Shown here: positions 42,432 through 52,803 of the stretch, piece by piece
Position numbering within the stretch: position 1 is the first letter of the stretch
Layout: each line of letters begins with the position of its first letter
Assembly (NCBI GenBank): GCA_963790435.1
Contig: CAWBOI010000001.1
Location: 806,001-870,000 of the forward strand
DNA: 64,000 nt
Source of the DNA: Ilyomonas sp963790435
GTDB taxonomy: Bacteria > Bacteroidota > Bacteroidia > Chitinophagales > Chitinophagaceae
Reading direction: 5' to 3'
The notes under the pieces: model-generated
Database searches by the model: none
Seen by the model: only the letters and a program-made list of their open reading frames with translations
Told to the model about the DNA's origin: nothing
Translations under genes and position numbers: made by a program

Positions 42432-43109
42432 ATGGAAAAATGGGCTGCTATTGTTGCCGGTGGTACAGGCTCGCGAATGGGAAATGCAATACCAAAACAG
42501 TTTTTGTTTTTGCACAAAAAGCCGGTGCTATGGCACACTATACATGCTTTTCAACAAGCTTTTGCTGATGTTAACATTGTGCTTGTCGTTCCGCAAAATC
42601 ATTTGGAGAATGAGATCATTCAAAATCTGTTATCAAACAAAATCATTGCTGTTGAAGGTGGTGAAACCCGTTTTCAATCAGTGAAAAACGGGTTGCAAAA
42701 AGTGCCGGATAATACCGTTGTTTTTGTGCATGATGGCGTTCGATGTTTGGTTTCGCAAGAATTGATTCATCGTTGTTATAAACAAACTCTCACGAAAGGA
42801 AACGCCATTCCTGTTGTGGCAGCGATTGATAGCCTGCGCATTGAAAACAGCGGTTCGCACAATGTAATAGAACGTGAAAAAATAAGACTGGTACAAACGC
42901 CGCAAACGTTTTTATCAACCGAATTAAAACAAGCTTTCGAGCAACCGTATCAACCTTTTTTTACCGATGAAGCAACTGTAATGGAAGCCGCAGGAAAAGA
43001 AGTGTTTTTGATAGAAGGTGAATATGAAAACATCAAAATCACCCGACCTATTGATTTAATTATTGCAGAAGAAATCATCAAACAACGTTTATCTTTTCAA
43101 CAGCCGTAA
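42432..43109 (+). CDS. ispD: 2-C-methyl-D-erythritol 4-phosphate cytidylyltransferase
   Basis: 225 residues. WAAIVAGGTGSRMGNAIPKQF has the nucleotide loop with Arg15 and Lys22; VFVHDGVRCLVS, AAIDSLRIEN, LVQTPQTF, FTDEATVMEAAG and ENIKITRPIDLIIAE are the remaining IspD motifs. It transfers CMP to methylerythritol 4-phosphate in the non-mevalonate isoprenoid pathway. A one-mismatch motif copy (42502-42513) is in its early codons. The start at 42432 (MEKWAAIV) is preferred. Its 3' end overlaps the convergent FemAB-like gene by 21 bases. Confidence 0.92.
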   Translation: MEKWAAIVAGGTGSRMGNAIPKQFLFLHKKPVLWHTIHAFQQAFADVNIVLVVPQNHLENEIIQNLLSNKIIAVEGGETRFQSVKNGLQKVPDNTVVFVHDGVRCLVSQELIHRCYKQTLTKGNAIPVVAAIDSLRIENSGSHNVIEREKIRLVQTPQTFLSTELKQAFEQPYQPFFTDEATVMEAAGKEVFLIEGEYENIKITRPIDLIIAEEIIKQRLSFQQP

Positions 43110-44012
43110 CGGAAAGGGAAGATGATTGAAGTGATAATAAAAATAAGGCTGGTTAACTGCTCCAAACGATTGATAAAACGCTTTGATGCCAGGAACATCG
43201 GAGCCTTCAAAGTCAAATATCATGCGGCTTCCGGCGTATTGTTGAATCACATTATCCAACAAAAAATGCATTGCATTCGCTTTCCTTCCTTCAGCAGTTG
43301 TGGAAGGAAGAATATTGTAAATGCGGTTCTCATCTTTGAGAAACAATGCAGTTGCAACCACGCTGTTTTTTTGGTCAAAAACAAAAGCGACAAAACATTG
43401 ATTTGATAAAACAAATTTTTGCGCAAGTGTTTCTAATCGTTCAAAATCACTCCTTTTAATTTGCGGCAAACGACCGGAATACAAAGATTGAAACAAGGAA
43501 ACCGCTTTGTTTACATCGTTATTTATTTGGAATGTAAGTTTGGTTTTGCCCGTTTTTTTCAACTTCGTTTGTAAGTGTTGCGAGTAACCGTTGTAAATGG
43601 TTTTATAATCAGCAGACAAAGGCAACACGTAGTTTTCAGCAACTCTTACGTTCGATAGATGGTTTGGCATTTTGTTTCCAAAATTGAAAAACAAATCGCC
43701 ATACCGAATGTGCTTTGTAATTGTTTGTATTACTTCTCTCAACAACGTTTCATCATCATTTCCAAACAAACCCAATTGCTGAACAAATGGCGTGTCATAA
43801 CAATATTTTATTCCCCATTTTTTACGAAATGGCACCGGCATGATAGCTTCATAATCGTTCACTACAACCCCTAACCAATTATCAGTAAGGCTTTGCAGAT
43901 AGTCATATTCAGCATACAACATTTGGTTTTGCGCCTTATGCAAACAGGCATTCCATTCCTTTTTATCAATATTGTTTGATGATATAATTTCTATGGAATG
44001 ATGTAACGACAT
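43089..44012 (-). CDS. FemAB-like / GNAT-fold acyltransferase
   Basis: 307 residues. IEIISSNNIDKKEWNACL and MLYAEYDYLQSLTDNWLGVVV, AIMPVPFRKKWGIKYCYDTPF open a two-GNAT FemAB/peptidoglycan-bridge type fold; VFQSLYSGRLPQI-like and CFVAFVFDQKNSVVATALFLKDENRIYNILPSTTAEGRKANAMHFLLDNVIQQYAGS hold the second domain with a partial acyl-CoA loop, and FDFEGSDVPGIKAFYQSFGA ends it. The role may be aminoacyl or acyl transfer in the envelope; no specific substrate. ATG at 44012 is preferred to a GTG at 44018 that overlaps the peptidase stop. Confidence 0.7.
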   Translation of the reverse strand: MSLHHSIEIISSNNIDKKEWNACLHKAQNQMLYAEYDYLQSLTDNWLGVVVNDYEAIMPVPFRKKWGIKYCYDTPFVQQLGLFGNDDETLLREVIQTITKHIRYGDLFFNFGNKMPNHLSNVRVAENYVLPLSADYKTIYNGYSQHLQTKLKKTGKTKLTFQINNDVNKAVSLFQSLYSGRLPQIKRSDFERLETLAQKFVLSNQCFVAFVFDQKNSVVATALFLKDENRIYNILPSTTAEGRKANAMHFLLDNVIQQYAGSRMIFDFEGSDVPGIKAFYQSFGAVNQPYFYYHFNHLPFPLRLLKR

Positions 44013-44017
44013 AACCA

Positions 44018-46883
44018 CTATAATGGCAGGTTGCGGTTGATTTTATTGGGTTGAAACTGACGCAAATCAAAACTAAAAGAAAACGTACGAATGATGCGAT
44101 TGGAAGGATAAAACGACTTGTAATAATCTCTGAATACTTTACTGTAAACCACCGGCAGATACACGCTGAATGCAGATTTGAGAATAGAGATTTTAAAACC
44201 GGCATCGTATAAAAATCTGCCGTTGCTGTTATCTTCTTTCCATACATCACTGTATGTTCCTACATCAGCAAACAATTGAATGGGAATCTTAAAAGGAAGA
44301 AGATTGAACGGATTGATTTGGTCAGGAATATCGCTGTACAGGTTCAATGCTAGCAACCAATTGTCGGTTTTACCAACGGGGTTATCAAGCAGTGGTGTGC
44401 TGACTTTAAAAAAACCATCGCGCTGCATTAATTGCTGGCTCAACCTGCCATCAAACTGACTACGACCCATAAAGTAATCGCTGTACGTAAAATCTTCATA
44501 TCCGTTCGGTCCCGAAAGCGTTAACAGGTAACGATCGTTATTGCCTTTGGAAAGCAATGTTTGGGATTGCAAATAAAAGAACTTGCCCGCGAAAAAACGA
44601 GCTTGTAAACCCTGATCTTTTTTCTGATAATTAAAAAAATAATTGCCAGTGAAGCCAGTACGGAAATACGTTGCGCCTTGATTAATAGTCAGGTTAGCCT
44701 CGTATGGATACAGTGCCCGGTTATCAGTGAGCGTTGCGCTTAATTCATTCACATAGCGATAGGTCTTTTGCTTTTGCGCTACATAAAAAGTATCGGGCGG
44801 AACAATGGCTGTAGTGCCATTTCCAAACTGATCTTCCCAAATCAAAAAAGCTTTTGGCAGTAAACGTAATTCGCTGTGTAGAACGCAAATCTTTATTGTA
44901 CAAACGATACATCACCGAAGGCGTTATGCGCGTCATTCCAAAATACAAATGGCTGTTATCGTATTGCGTGAATGAATTGATGTTGTACTTAATCCCGCTT
45001 AAAGAAAATTGAAGCCAGCTTTCTTTTGTAAACGTGCTGAAACTCGCTCTGGCTGCGCCATTCAGAGTGCCGCTGCCGGTTGCATATAAAGGCGCAAACA
45101 AAAAGCGAAAGCGGTTTAAAGGGAACTGGTAATTGTGCACCAGACCACCAATCATGAGTTTGTCGTAATAGTTATAACCCAACGCCGGTGAAAAAGAAAG
45201 GTAGTTGTATTTGTTGGCTTCCTGTTCATTAAAAAGTAAAGTTGGTTTTATCGTTTTTATTGAATTGAAAAACGACAAGCCCGTACTATGAAGCTGGTTG
45301 AAATACGTTTGTAATGATTGTCCGCTTGATCTTTCCAAGCTCTGCTGAAAATCCTGCGGATAAGGATGTTTAAACTGCCACTGATTGTAATAGTTTTTCA
45401 TACAGCTATCAAACAACGGCCTGCCCAAACGCCGTTCAATTGTTTTCAGCCACATGGCAGTTTTGCTATAAGCAATAAAGTTGTAATTGAGAAACGTAAA
45501 GCTGTCAGATTGTGTTTCAATCGGCTGGTCTTTGTGCAGCGCCATGAGGGTTTGCAATATCAACGTATCGTACTCAACCGGCAGCTTATTAAAGGGAAAT
45601 TTGCGTTGGGGAATGAAAGGATAATACTTTTTAATGTACCGGTTTTCGTAAAAAGTATTGATGCCTTCATCCATCCAAGCATGGGTTCTTTCATTCGTAG
45701 CTAAAACACCATATAACCAGTTATGTCCCACTTCATGAGCTATGATGTTATCCAACTCTTGCGTACTGGCGCTCACTTCAATAAAAGCAATGGTTGGATA
45801 TTCCATACCGCCGGTTTCTTTATAGGCATCGCCCAGCACCACGCTTACAGCATTGTATGGATAATCGCCGAGTTGAGCCGAATAAAAATGAATCGCTTTC
45901 TTCAAATAGATAACGCTGTTTTGCCAGTTGGCTTTGTGCCAGGGGTTGTAAAATGTAAAAGCATCAACCGTGTGCGAAGCGAGCTGAACCGTATCGTGCT
46001 GAATTAGAAACAATTTGCTTCCAAACCATGCAAAATCGTGTGCATTGTGCAGGCTGTAATGCAGTGTTTTTAAAATGGAAGATGAAGTTGGCATTACATC
46101 GTAAAACCTTTGCTTTGAATAGAAGGCTTTGCTGCGATAATGATTGCTCCATTCTGCATAATTGTACTGATTACCTGGCGGCAGGTCTCCTGTTTGTTTT
46201 AGTTTAGTCAACTCCTCTTCATCCTGCAAATCGCCCGATGCGGCAATGATATAATTTTGCGGCACGGTAATGTAAACATCAAAATCTCCTATCTCGCTGT
46301 AAAATTCTCCCTGGTCTAAATAAGGCATTTGATGCCAGCCCCGTTTATCATACACGGCAGGTTTGGGGTACCATTGTGTTGCCTGGTATGTTTGTCCTTC
46401 ACGCCCGCCGCGCGAGAAATTATAAGGCAGTTTTACATGAAACGGCGTAGCAATTGTAATGCTTTGATTAGGTAATAATGGATGCGGCAGAAAGAGCTTT
46501 GCAATGTCAATATGATTGCTGTCGTAAGTCAATGTTGCGGCTGCATTGTTTACTGTAAAACGAAGTCCGTTGATGTAACCACGTTGATTTTCGCTCGAAA
46601 AATAAAAGTCGGTATTGCCATTCCGAAGTTCCTGTTCACTGAATGTGGTTCTATCATTTTTGTAAGCATTTTGCCACAAATGAAAATAAACAAAGCGCAA
46701 CGTATCAGGCGAGTGATTTGTGTAAAGTATGGTTTCATCACCATCCAATGTATTGTCGGTATCATTCAATGTAACATGAATGTTGTAAGCAACCTGCTGC
46801 TGCCAATAGCCTGCTTGCGCAAAGGCAGAAACAGAGAAGAACAAAAGGAGAAAGACAAAGCTGTATTTTAAAAACGTTGGCAC
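44018..46883 (-). pseudogene. M1-family metallopeptidase, interrupted by a single-base frameshift
   Basis: Two frames together give about 954 residues. The first (from 46883) has a signal peptide (TFLKYSFVFLLLFFSVSAFAQ), an M1 N-terminal beta domain, and the zinc site HEVGHNW (383-389) with the third ligand Glu in MDEGINTFYENRY. The second (stop at 44018) continues a C-terminal beta-rich domain. They join if one T is removed from the T6 run on the minus strand (plus 44844-44849), giving AKSFLIWEDQFGNG; total length minus one is divisible by three. It is probably a periplasmic or surface aminopeptidase-like enzyme, likely intact if the extra base is an error. Confidence 0.85.
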
Positions 46884-46955
46884 CTGCTGATTATATGATT
46901 GTAAAGTGGAAGTGAAGATAAGGGATGCTCTTTTTTGTTTTTGCAGATATTTTAT

Positions 46956-48386
46956 TCACTTCCCTTTTCTCATCATAATGATGCGGATGGTATGCAACAT
47001 GATTCGCAAATCAACCAGCAAAGAAATATTTTTAATGTACACCAAGTCGTATTGCATTCGTTCTAACATTTCTTCAAGCGAAGAAGCATAACCAAATTGT
47101 ATCATACCCCAGGAAGTCAAGCCTGGCTTTACTTTCAGCAGATATTTGTAGTAAGGGTTGTATTGCACCATTTTGTCAATGTAATATTTGCGTTCGGGTC
47201 TCGGCCCTACAAGACTCATATCCCCGATAATAATATTCCACAATTGCGGCAGTTCGTCCAACCTCCACTTGCGCATCGTTTTTCCCCAGGCTGTAATGCG
47301 ACTGTCGGTATCAGAGGACAGTTGCGGCTTACCACTTTGTTCGGCATTCATAACCATCGAACGAAATTTATAAATGGTAAACGGCTTGCTTTTATAGCCG
47401 ATGCGTTCCTGTACATAAAAAATACTACCGGGCGATGATAACTTGGTTCGCAAAGCCACATACACAAGCAACGGGCTTAGCACTACAAGAGAAGCCATAC
47501 TTGCAAACACATCTATTGCCCGTTTTATATTTTCCTGCCAGGCAGGCATGAGACCCGTGCTAATGTCAATTAAGGTTGCACCCATCACATTTTTGGTTTG
47601 TACGGAGCCGGTAAGAATATCTAAATTATCAGGTGCGATTTTTATAGAAATGTCTTTGTCGCTCAATCGTGCCAATAAGTTTTGTTCTGTTTTCAATTCT
47701 GTTTTGTCGAGTGTGATAATCACTTGTTCAATCCCTTGTTTGTCAATGATGGTTTCCACTTCTTTTACAGTTCCGAGTTTAGGCAGGTAATGGCTCAAGC
47801 CGTTGCTTGTAGAAGCATCTGTTGTTACAAAGCCTACGGCACTAAAGTTTGCGACCTGCTTTTTTTGGATGAGTGATTTATAAATTTCTGATGCTTTATG
47901 ACTGTTGCCGATAAACAAAGTTTTGATGGTAAAAAGACCTTTTGACAATTGCGCTTTTACCAAAGAAAGCAATAGCAACCTGCCTGCGTACGTCGCTAAA
48001 ATCTGACAAATAACATACACTGAAAAAACTTTGTAATAATACGAATAGCTGTCGGCTTTATCATTCAGAAAAATAGCAAAAAAAACAAGGGTGCAACCCA
48101 TTAAACATTCAATAATGGTGTTGGTAAGCTCGGTTAACCGCGAACGCGTGTACAACGAATGTTTATAAGAACCGGCGATGGTAAAAAACAACACCCAAAA
48201 TAAGGGAAACGACAAAAATGATTTGATGAAGAAGTGATTGTTGTAGGTCAAAAGTTCGGCAAAAGAAAACGTTTCATGAATCAGTTGTTGCCGGTACAAA
48301 GAAACGCATATCCACACCAGGCACGAGGTAATGAAATCGGCAATCACATACCATTTTACAGAAATTTCATGTGGGGTAAAACGCAT
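46956..48386 (-). CDS. Polyprenyl glycosylphosphotransferase (undecaprenyl-phosphate sugar transferase)
   Basis: 476 residues. About five N-terminal helices are followed by a CoA-binding-like Rossmann domain (FIGNSHKASEIYKSLI ... VIITLDKTELKTEQNLL) and the C-terminal catalytic domain with KRAIDVFASMASLVVLSPLL, PGSIFYVQERIGYKSKPFTIYKFRSM, TRITAWGKTMRKWRLDELPQLWNIIIGDMSLVGPRPE-like sequence (here DSRITAWGK). This is the WbaP/WcaJ family that puts the first sugar phosphate on undecaprenyl phosphate for exopolysaccharide. It follows the Gfo/Idh gene by 12 bases. Confidence 0.9.
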   Translation of the reverse strand: MRFTPHEISVKWYVIADFITSCLVWICVSLYRQQLIHETFSFAELLTYNNHFFIKSFLSFPLFWVLFFTIAGSYKHSLYTRSRLTELTNTIIECLMGCTLVFFAIFLNDKADSYSYYYKVFSVYVICQILATYAGRLLLLSLVKAQLSKGLFTIKTLFIGNSHKASEIYKSLIQKKQVANFSAVGFVTTDASTSNGLSHYLPKLGTVKEVETIIDKQGIEQVIITLDKTELKTEQNLLARLSDKDISIKIAPDNLDILTGSVQTKNVMGATLIDISTGLMPAWQENIKRAIDVFASMASLVVLSPLLVYVALRTKLSSPGSIFYVQERIGYKSKPFTIYKFRSMVMNAEQSGKPQLSSDTDSRITAWGKTMRKWRLDELPQLWNIIIGDMSLVGPRPERKYYIDKMVQYNPYYKYLLKVKPGLTSWGMIQFGYASSLEEMLERMQYDLVYIKNISLLVDLRIMLHTIRIIMMRKGK

Positions 48387-48398
48387 TGGTAACGTTGC

Positions 48399-49373
48399 TT
48401 ACGCAACAATTTTTGAACTGTTGATTTTATCTAAAATTTGGTGTGCCACTTCCATTGCAGCAAAGCCATCTATTTCATTCACAGCCACCGGCCTGTTGTT
48501 CAAAATAGCGTCGGTAAACGAAGAAAGCTCATCTTTGATAGCATTGGTTGAAGGAATGACCGGGCTTGAAACCAGGATGGTTTTTTTGCCCTGCGTCGTT
48601 TCAATTTCAATCGGCAATGCACCGTTTTCGTTTTCGTTTTTCAACTGAATCACTTCTGTTTTTTTATTCAGGAAATCAATGCCGATATATGCATCCTTTT
48701 GAAAGATGCGCATTTTACGCATCTTCTTCATACTGATGCGGCTGCTGGTAAGATTAGCTACACAACCATTGTAAAATTCAATACGTACATTGGCAATGTC
48801 GGGCGTATCGGTAAGCACGGCAACGCCACTTGCGGAGATGTGCTTTACATCACTTTTCACAATGCTCAAAATGATGTCAATGTCATGTATCATCAAATCT
48901 AAAATTACGCTTACTTCTGTGCCTCTTGCGTCAAACTGCGCCAGCCTGTGCACTTCAATAAACAGCGGGTTCAGCTTTCTGTCTTTTACCGAAAGAAAAG
49001 CAGGATTGAATCGCTCCACATGGCCTACCTGCACTTTTACATCGGCTTCACGTGCCATTTTCACGATCTCTTTTCCTTCGGCAATGGTGTTCGCCAGGGG
49101 CTTTTCAACAAACACATGTTTACCCCGCCTGATTGCCAGTTCGCACAATTCAAAATGATGCGTAGTTGGCGCAACAATATCGGCTGCATCAATGTCGTTC
49201 ATCAAGGCTTCGGGCGAATCGTATCTTTTTATTTTGTACAGATTTTCTACCTCGGATGCGGTTGCATTATCCGGATCATAAAAACCGGTTATCTTCACCT
49301 TATCCACTTCTTTCCAGTTATTCAGATGGTACTTTCCCAAATGACCCGTTCCAAAAACTCCCACTTTCAGCAT
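48399..49373 (-). CDS. Gfo/Idh/MocA-family NAD(P)-dependent oxidoreductase
   Basis: 324 residues. KVGVFGTGHLGKYHLNNW is the Rossmann start, IVAPTTHHFELCELAIRRGKHVFVEKPLA holds the cofactor and EKP motif, and VQVGHVERFNPAF and LDLMIHDIDIIL (His-Asp) match the nucleotide-sugar oxidoreductase group. The N-terminus (LGKYHL) and the EKP/GHVERFNP pattern resemble UDP-sugar or 3-oxo-sugar dehydrogenases. Sharing a transcript with the sugar-phosphate transferase supports a role in making an activated sugar for surface polysaccharide. Confidence 0.85.
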   Translation of the reverse strand: MLKVGVFGTGHLGKYHLNNWKEVDKVKITGFYDPDNATASEVENLYKIKRYDSPEALMNDIDAADIVAPTTHHFELCELAIRRGKHVFVEKPLANTIAEGKEIVKMAREADVKVQVGHVERFNPAFLSVKDRKLNPLFIEVHRLAQFDARGTEVSVILDLMIHDIDIILSIVKSDVKHISASGVAVLTDTPDIANVRIEFYNGCVANLTSSRISMKKMRKMRIFQKDAYIGIDFLNKKTEVIQLKNENENGALPIEIETTQGKKTILVSSPVIPSTNAIKDELSSFTDAILNNRPVAVNEIDGFAAMEVAHQILDKINSSKIVA

Positions 49374-49451
49374 TTGTAATCATTTTATAAGTCACAAATA
49401 TAGATAAACGAAAGGTTGATGGTTATGGTTTTGCGTTGTTCAAAAATTCGG

Positions 49452-49501
49452 GCAAAAACAAAAAGCCGTCCTGACATGTCGGGACGGCTTTTTGTTTTTG
49501 C
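49452..49501 (-). terminator. Perfect 20-bp terminator made from an inverted motif pair
   Basis: The left arm 49452-49471 and right arm 49482-49501 are perfect reverse complements, starting GCAAAAACAAA and ending TTTGTTTTTGC, so both outer parts are one-mismatch motif copies. The inner loop adds a GACATGTC palindrome. It lies directly after the TonB receptor stop (minus strand), with T-runs inside the arm. Confidence 0.9.
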
Positions 49502-49512
49502 AACACTTACTT

Positions 49513-52500
49513 CTAATTAAACAAATAGCGCAAGCCAAACTGCATTTGCCAGCGCGAAAGTGTTGATGTATTGTAACGGAACGACTTTAGATAAGGCGTT
49601 GTGCCGGTTGAATAAGGGAAAGAAAACACCGGATAGGTCTGTCCGTTTGTGGTTATTGTTTTATCAAACTTAAGCGGTGTGGTAACGGTTGGTGTTGAAT
49701 ACAAACCTGCATTTCGGTCAATCAAATTACCCAGGTTGGTAATGTCGAGCGAGAAACGCAGCGTGTGCCTGTCTTTGCCTGTCTTGATGTAAATGTCCTG
49801 CGTAACATTGGCATCCAGTCTTTTGAACCAGGGATATACCAAAGCGTTGCGTTGCGCAAACTGACCGCGATGGGTAGCCAGATAATTATTGTTAATGATA
49901 AACGTATTGAGCTGATCGCCAATTTGCTGTGGCGTGCGCATATCAGACGCATTTACTTTTTCCAACTGGCTGTTAGCAATGTATGTTTTAATATCGGCTT
50001 GCGTAGGAATGTATATTAAATCGTTACTGGTAAAATTATCATTGTTGATATCACCGGCATACACATAAGAACCCACGCCGGAAGGAGCCGCTTCGAAAAA
50101 CAAACCTACCGAAGTAGCAAAATGCTCTGCATATTCTTTTCTGTAAAACGTAGAAGCAATGATGCGGTGTGGTAGATAGCCTTCCGAATAACCTAAGGTA
50201 GCCTCGTTTGGATTACCTACGATAGGACGTGAACCCCACATAGTGGAAGCAGTAGAACCGCCCACCATTACATCTTTCGATTGCTGATAGGTGTAAGCTG
50301 CACTGGCATAAAAGTTCTGCCATGTTTTTTGAATTTGCAAAGTGAGTGTGTAAGCATAGCCTTTGTTTACATTGGTCATGTAAATGGCGTTGCCGATATT
50401 GGGATTGTTTATACTGTTAGGAACACCTGCCAACGGATAGATTTGAAAATTTGAGAATCTGGTAACTCCGCCAGGTCCGGCCAGTTGCGTTCCGGTTTGC
50501 GGCAAATTGACATTTTGGAAGAAAGCAGAATTGATATTTTTAGTATAAATACCTTCAAGGGTAAGCGTCCAGTTATCAGGTAACTTTTTATCGAGCGCAA
50601 GATTGGCTTTAAATGCTTGCGGAAACTTAAACTTCGGATCCGTAACATTAATACTATATGATTTGCTTAAGCCGCCTTTTATCGAATCAAGGTTGGGTTT
50701 GTAAGCGTTGGGATCGGCACTGAAAGCATATCCTTTTCCATTGCTGATAGAGCCAAACAAGGCCACACCACTGTTGCTTGCCTGGTTGCTGATCCAAACA
50801 AAAGGCGGAGGACCGGCAAACAAGCCTAAACCGCCACGCAATTGTGTGGCCTGTTTTCCGCCCGATAAATCCCAGGTAAAGCCGGCGCGTGGCGAAATCA
50901 GAACGTTTGTTTTTGGCGCCTGCCCAGTATTTACATGTGTGCCATTATAAAATTTGGATAAGGTATCTACAACAGGATTGTAGAGGAAAGTGTTTTCGAA
51001 TTTAGGCAAATCAAAACGCACACCATAGGTAAGTGTGAATGTTTTTGTAGCTCTCCATTTGTCTTGTGCAAACAAGCTGTATTCCTGATCTTTCGGGCCT
51101 ACTAATGGAAACTTACCACTTGGGTTTAATGTATAAGAAAGATCGTAACGGGCTGCTTTAAAAGAGGTATCATTGGCAGCATTATAAAAATCCTGTAAAC
51201 TGTTGAAGCGGTACACGCCATTGTAAGCCGGTGAAAAACCATTCTGGTATTTCTTGAATGAATTTTGTGTTCCTATCGTTATTTCATGTGCGCCTTTGTA
51301 AAATGTGAAGTTGTCATTCAACTGATATACATCTGTGTTGAGGACGTTGTTGTAAGTATATTGTTCATAACCAAACGATGTGTAAGGCTGACCATCTTTT
51401 AAAATATCAACCAGGGGAAAATTAGAAGGTGAGAATGCTGAACGGAAATCGCGCAAAGCTGTGTAACCAACCTGTAATTTGTTGGATGAACGATTGCCAA
51501 ATCTTGAGTTCAATTCAGCTATTACAATGTTGAAATTGTTGTTGATGGTATAACTGCTGCTGTTGAATGGCATATCATATTGACCTGGCGTGCGACCATA
51601 AGAAGTATTGGCTGAACCACTATTACTTGCAGAAACGTTTCTTGATGATTTCAAATAACTATATTTGATAGTAAATGTGTTGCTCCGGTTGATGTTCCAA
51701 TCAATTTTAGCGGTCAGCTTATCGCTTTGGGTTTTATAACTATAATCCTGAAACTGACCTGGATCGTATTTGTATTTATTAATTAAAAATTGCTTCAACG
51801 CATTCAATGTATCAGCATTGGCAATGGAAACACTGGAACCATTGGGAGCATGAGTAGCATCAGAAGCAATGTAGCTCGTAGCAGGTTGCGTTAATCGTTC
51901 TTGTTCGCCACTGATAAAGAAGAAAACTTTGTTTTTAATAATCGGTCCGCCAATCGCTGCACCTCGCAAATTGTAGCTGTAATCCTGCTTTGGAATAGTA
52001 ACGCCGCCTACTTTATAACCCTGTGTATTCGGTCCTCTCAAATAAGTATAAACCGTGCCTTTAAACTGATTGGTTCCACTGCGCGTAACTGAATTGATGC
52101 CAGCGCCTTCAAAGCCGCCCTGCCTTACATCATAAGGAGAAAGATTCACTTGTATTTGTTCAACAGCATCTAAGCTGATGGGTTGCGAATTAGTTTGTCC
52201 GCCCAACGTTCCCGACAAACCAAATGAGTTATTAAAATTCGCGCCATCAATAGTAATGTTGTTGTACTGGCTGCTTTGCCCTGCAAACGACAAACCATTA
52301 GCTGTGGGTGTAAGTCTTGTAAAATCTTGCAGCGAACGGTTGATGGTAGGCAATCGCTCAATCTGGTTGCGGCTGATGATTTCCTGCGAACCGGTATGGT
52401 TGGTGTTGAAGATTTTGTTTTGCCTTGTAGTAGATACAACCACATTTTCCAACTGCTGCTGTGCCGTGTTCAATTGTGCATCGCCAACAAAAGCCTGGCC

Positions 52501-52803
52501 TAATAAGAGCGTTACATTTTCATACTTTTTGTCTTCATATCCTACATACGAAATGGTAATGGTATAAGGACCGCCAACACGCAAATTGGCAAGGTTGTAA
52601 TGACCATCACTGCGCGTTGTTGTACTGTATTGCGATGCAGTTGGCTGATGCACAGCTAAAATAGTTGCACCACTTAACCCTTTGCCGTTGGCATCGGTAA
52701 CAATGCCCTGAATTTCGGAGGTTGTTTCCTGCGAGTATAAGTTTGAAACCGCAAAAAACGAAATAAGAAGAACAAGGATGTGTAGAAGTTTTGCATTATA
52801 CAT
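49513..52803 (-). CDS. TonB-dependent outer-membrane receptor with N-terminal carboxypeptidase-like domain
   Basis: 1096 residues. The signal peptide is YNAKLLHILVLLISFFAVSNLYSQ; a CarboxypepD_reg-like beta domain follows (IQGIVTDANGKGLSGATILAVHQPT ... YTITISYVGYEDKKYENVTL), then the plug (RNQIERLPTINRSLQDFTRLTPTANG, DGANFNNSFGLSGTLGG, LSPYDVRQGGFEGAGINSVTRSGTNQFKG) and a long barrel ending in LRYLFN. It is of the OmpA-like/TonB receptor type without an adjacent SusD, so not a classic SusCD pair; the ligand is unknown. It is a stand-alone gene with its own terminator. Confidence 0.9.
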   Translation of the reverse strand: MYNAKLLHILVLLISFFAVSNLYSQETTSEIQGIVTDANGKGLSGATILAVHQPTASQYSTTTRSDGHYNLANLRVGGPYTITISYVGYEDKKYENVTLLLGQAFVGDAQLNTAQQQLENVVVSTTRQNKIFNTNHTGSQEIISRNQIERLPTINRSLQDFTRLTPTANGLSFAGQSSQYNNITIDGANFNNSFGLSGTLGGQTNSQPISLDAVEQIQVNLSPYDVRQGGFEGAGINSVTRSGTNQFKGTVYTYLRGPNTQGYKVGGVTIPKQDYSYNLRGAAIGGPIIKNKVFFFISGEQERLTQPATSYIASDATHAPNGSSVSIANADTLNALKQFLINKYKYDPGQFQDYSYKTQSDKLTAKIDWNINRSNTFTIKYSYLKSSRNVSASNSGSANTSYGRTPGQYDMPFNSSSYTINNNFNIVIAELNSRFGNRSSNKLQVGYTALRDFRSAFSPSNFPLVDILKDGQPYTSFGYEQYTYNNVLNTDVYQLNDNFTFYKGAHEITIGTQNSFKKYQNGFSPAYNGVYRFNSLQDFYNAANDTSFKAARYDLSYTLNPSGKFPLVGPKDQEYSLFAQDKWRATKTFTLTYGVRFDLPKFENTFLYNPVVDTLSKFYNGTHVNTGQAPKTNVLISPRAGFTWDLSGGKQATQLRGGLGLFAGPPPFVWISNQASNSGVALFGSISNGKGYAFSADPNAYKPNLDSIKGGLSKSYSINVTDPKFKFPQAFKANLALDKKLPDNWTLTLEGIYTKNINSAFFQNVNLPQTGTQLAGPGGVTRFSNFQIYPLAGVPNSINNPNIGNAIYMTNVNKGYAYTLTLQIQKTWQNFYASAAYTYQQSKDVMVGGSTASTMWGSRPIVGNPNEATLGYSEGYLPHRIIASTFYRKEYAEHFATSVGLFFEAAPSGVGSYVYAGDINNDNFTSNDLIYIPTQADIKTYIANSQLEKVNASDMRTPQQIGDQLNTFIINNNYLATHRGQFAQRNALVYPWFKRLDANVTQDIYIKTGKDRHTLRFSLDITNLGNLIDRNAGLYSTPTVTTPLKFDKTITTNGQTYPVFSFPYSTGTTPYLKSFRYNTSTLSRWQMQFGLRYLFN

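Noticed and set aside
17966..46883. Programmed ribosomal frameshifting in the three split genes
   Set aside because: No slippery heptamer with a downstream pseudoknot is evident, the genes are not of families known to frameshift, and the shift is the same simple one-base gain in or next to a homopolymer.
49513..52803. A SusC of a SusCD polysaccharide utilisation locus
   Set aside because: No SusD, glycoside hydrolase or hybrid regulator gene is adjacent, so it is called a TonB receptor only.
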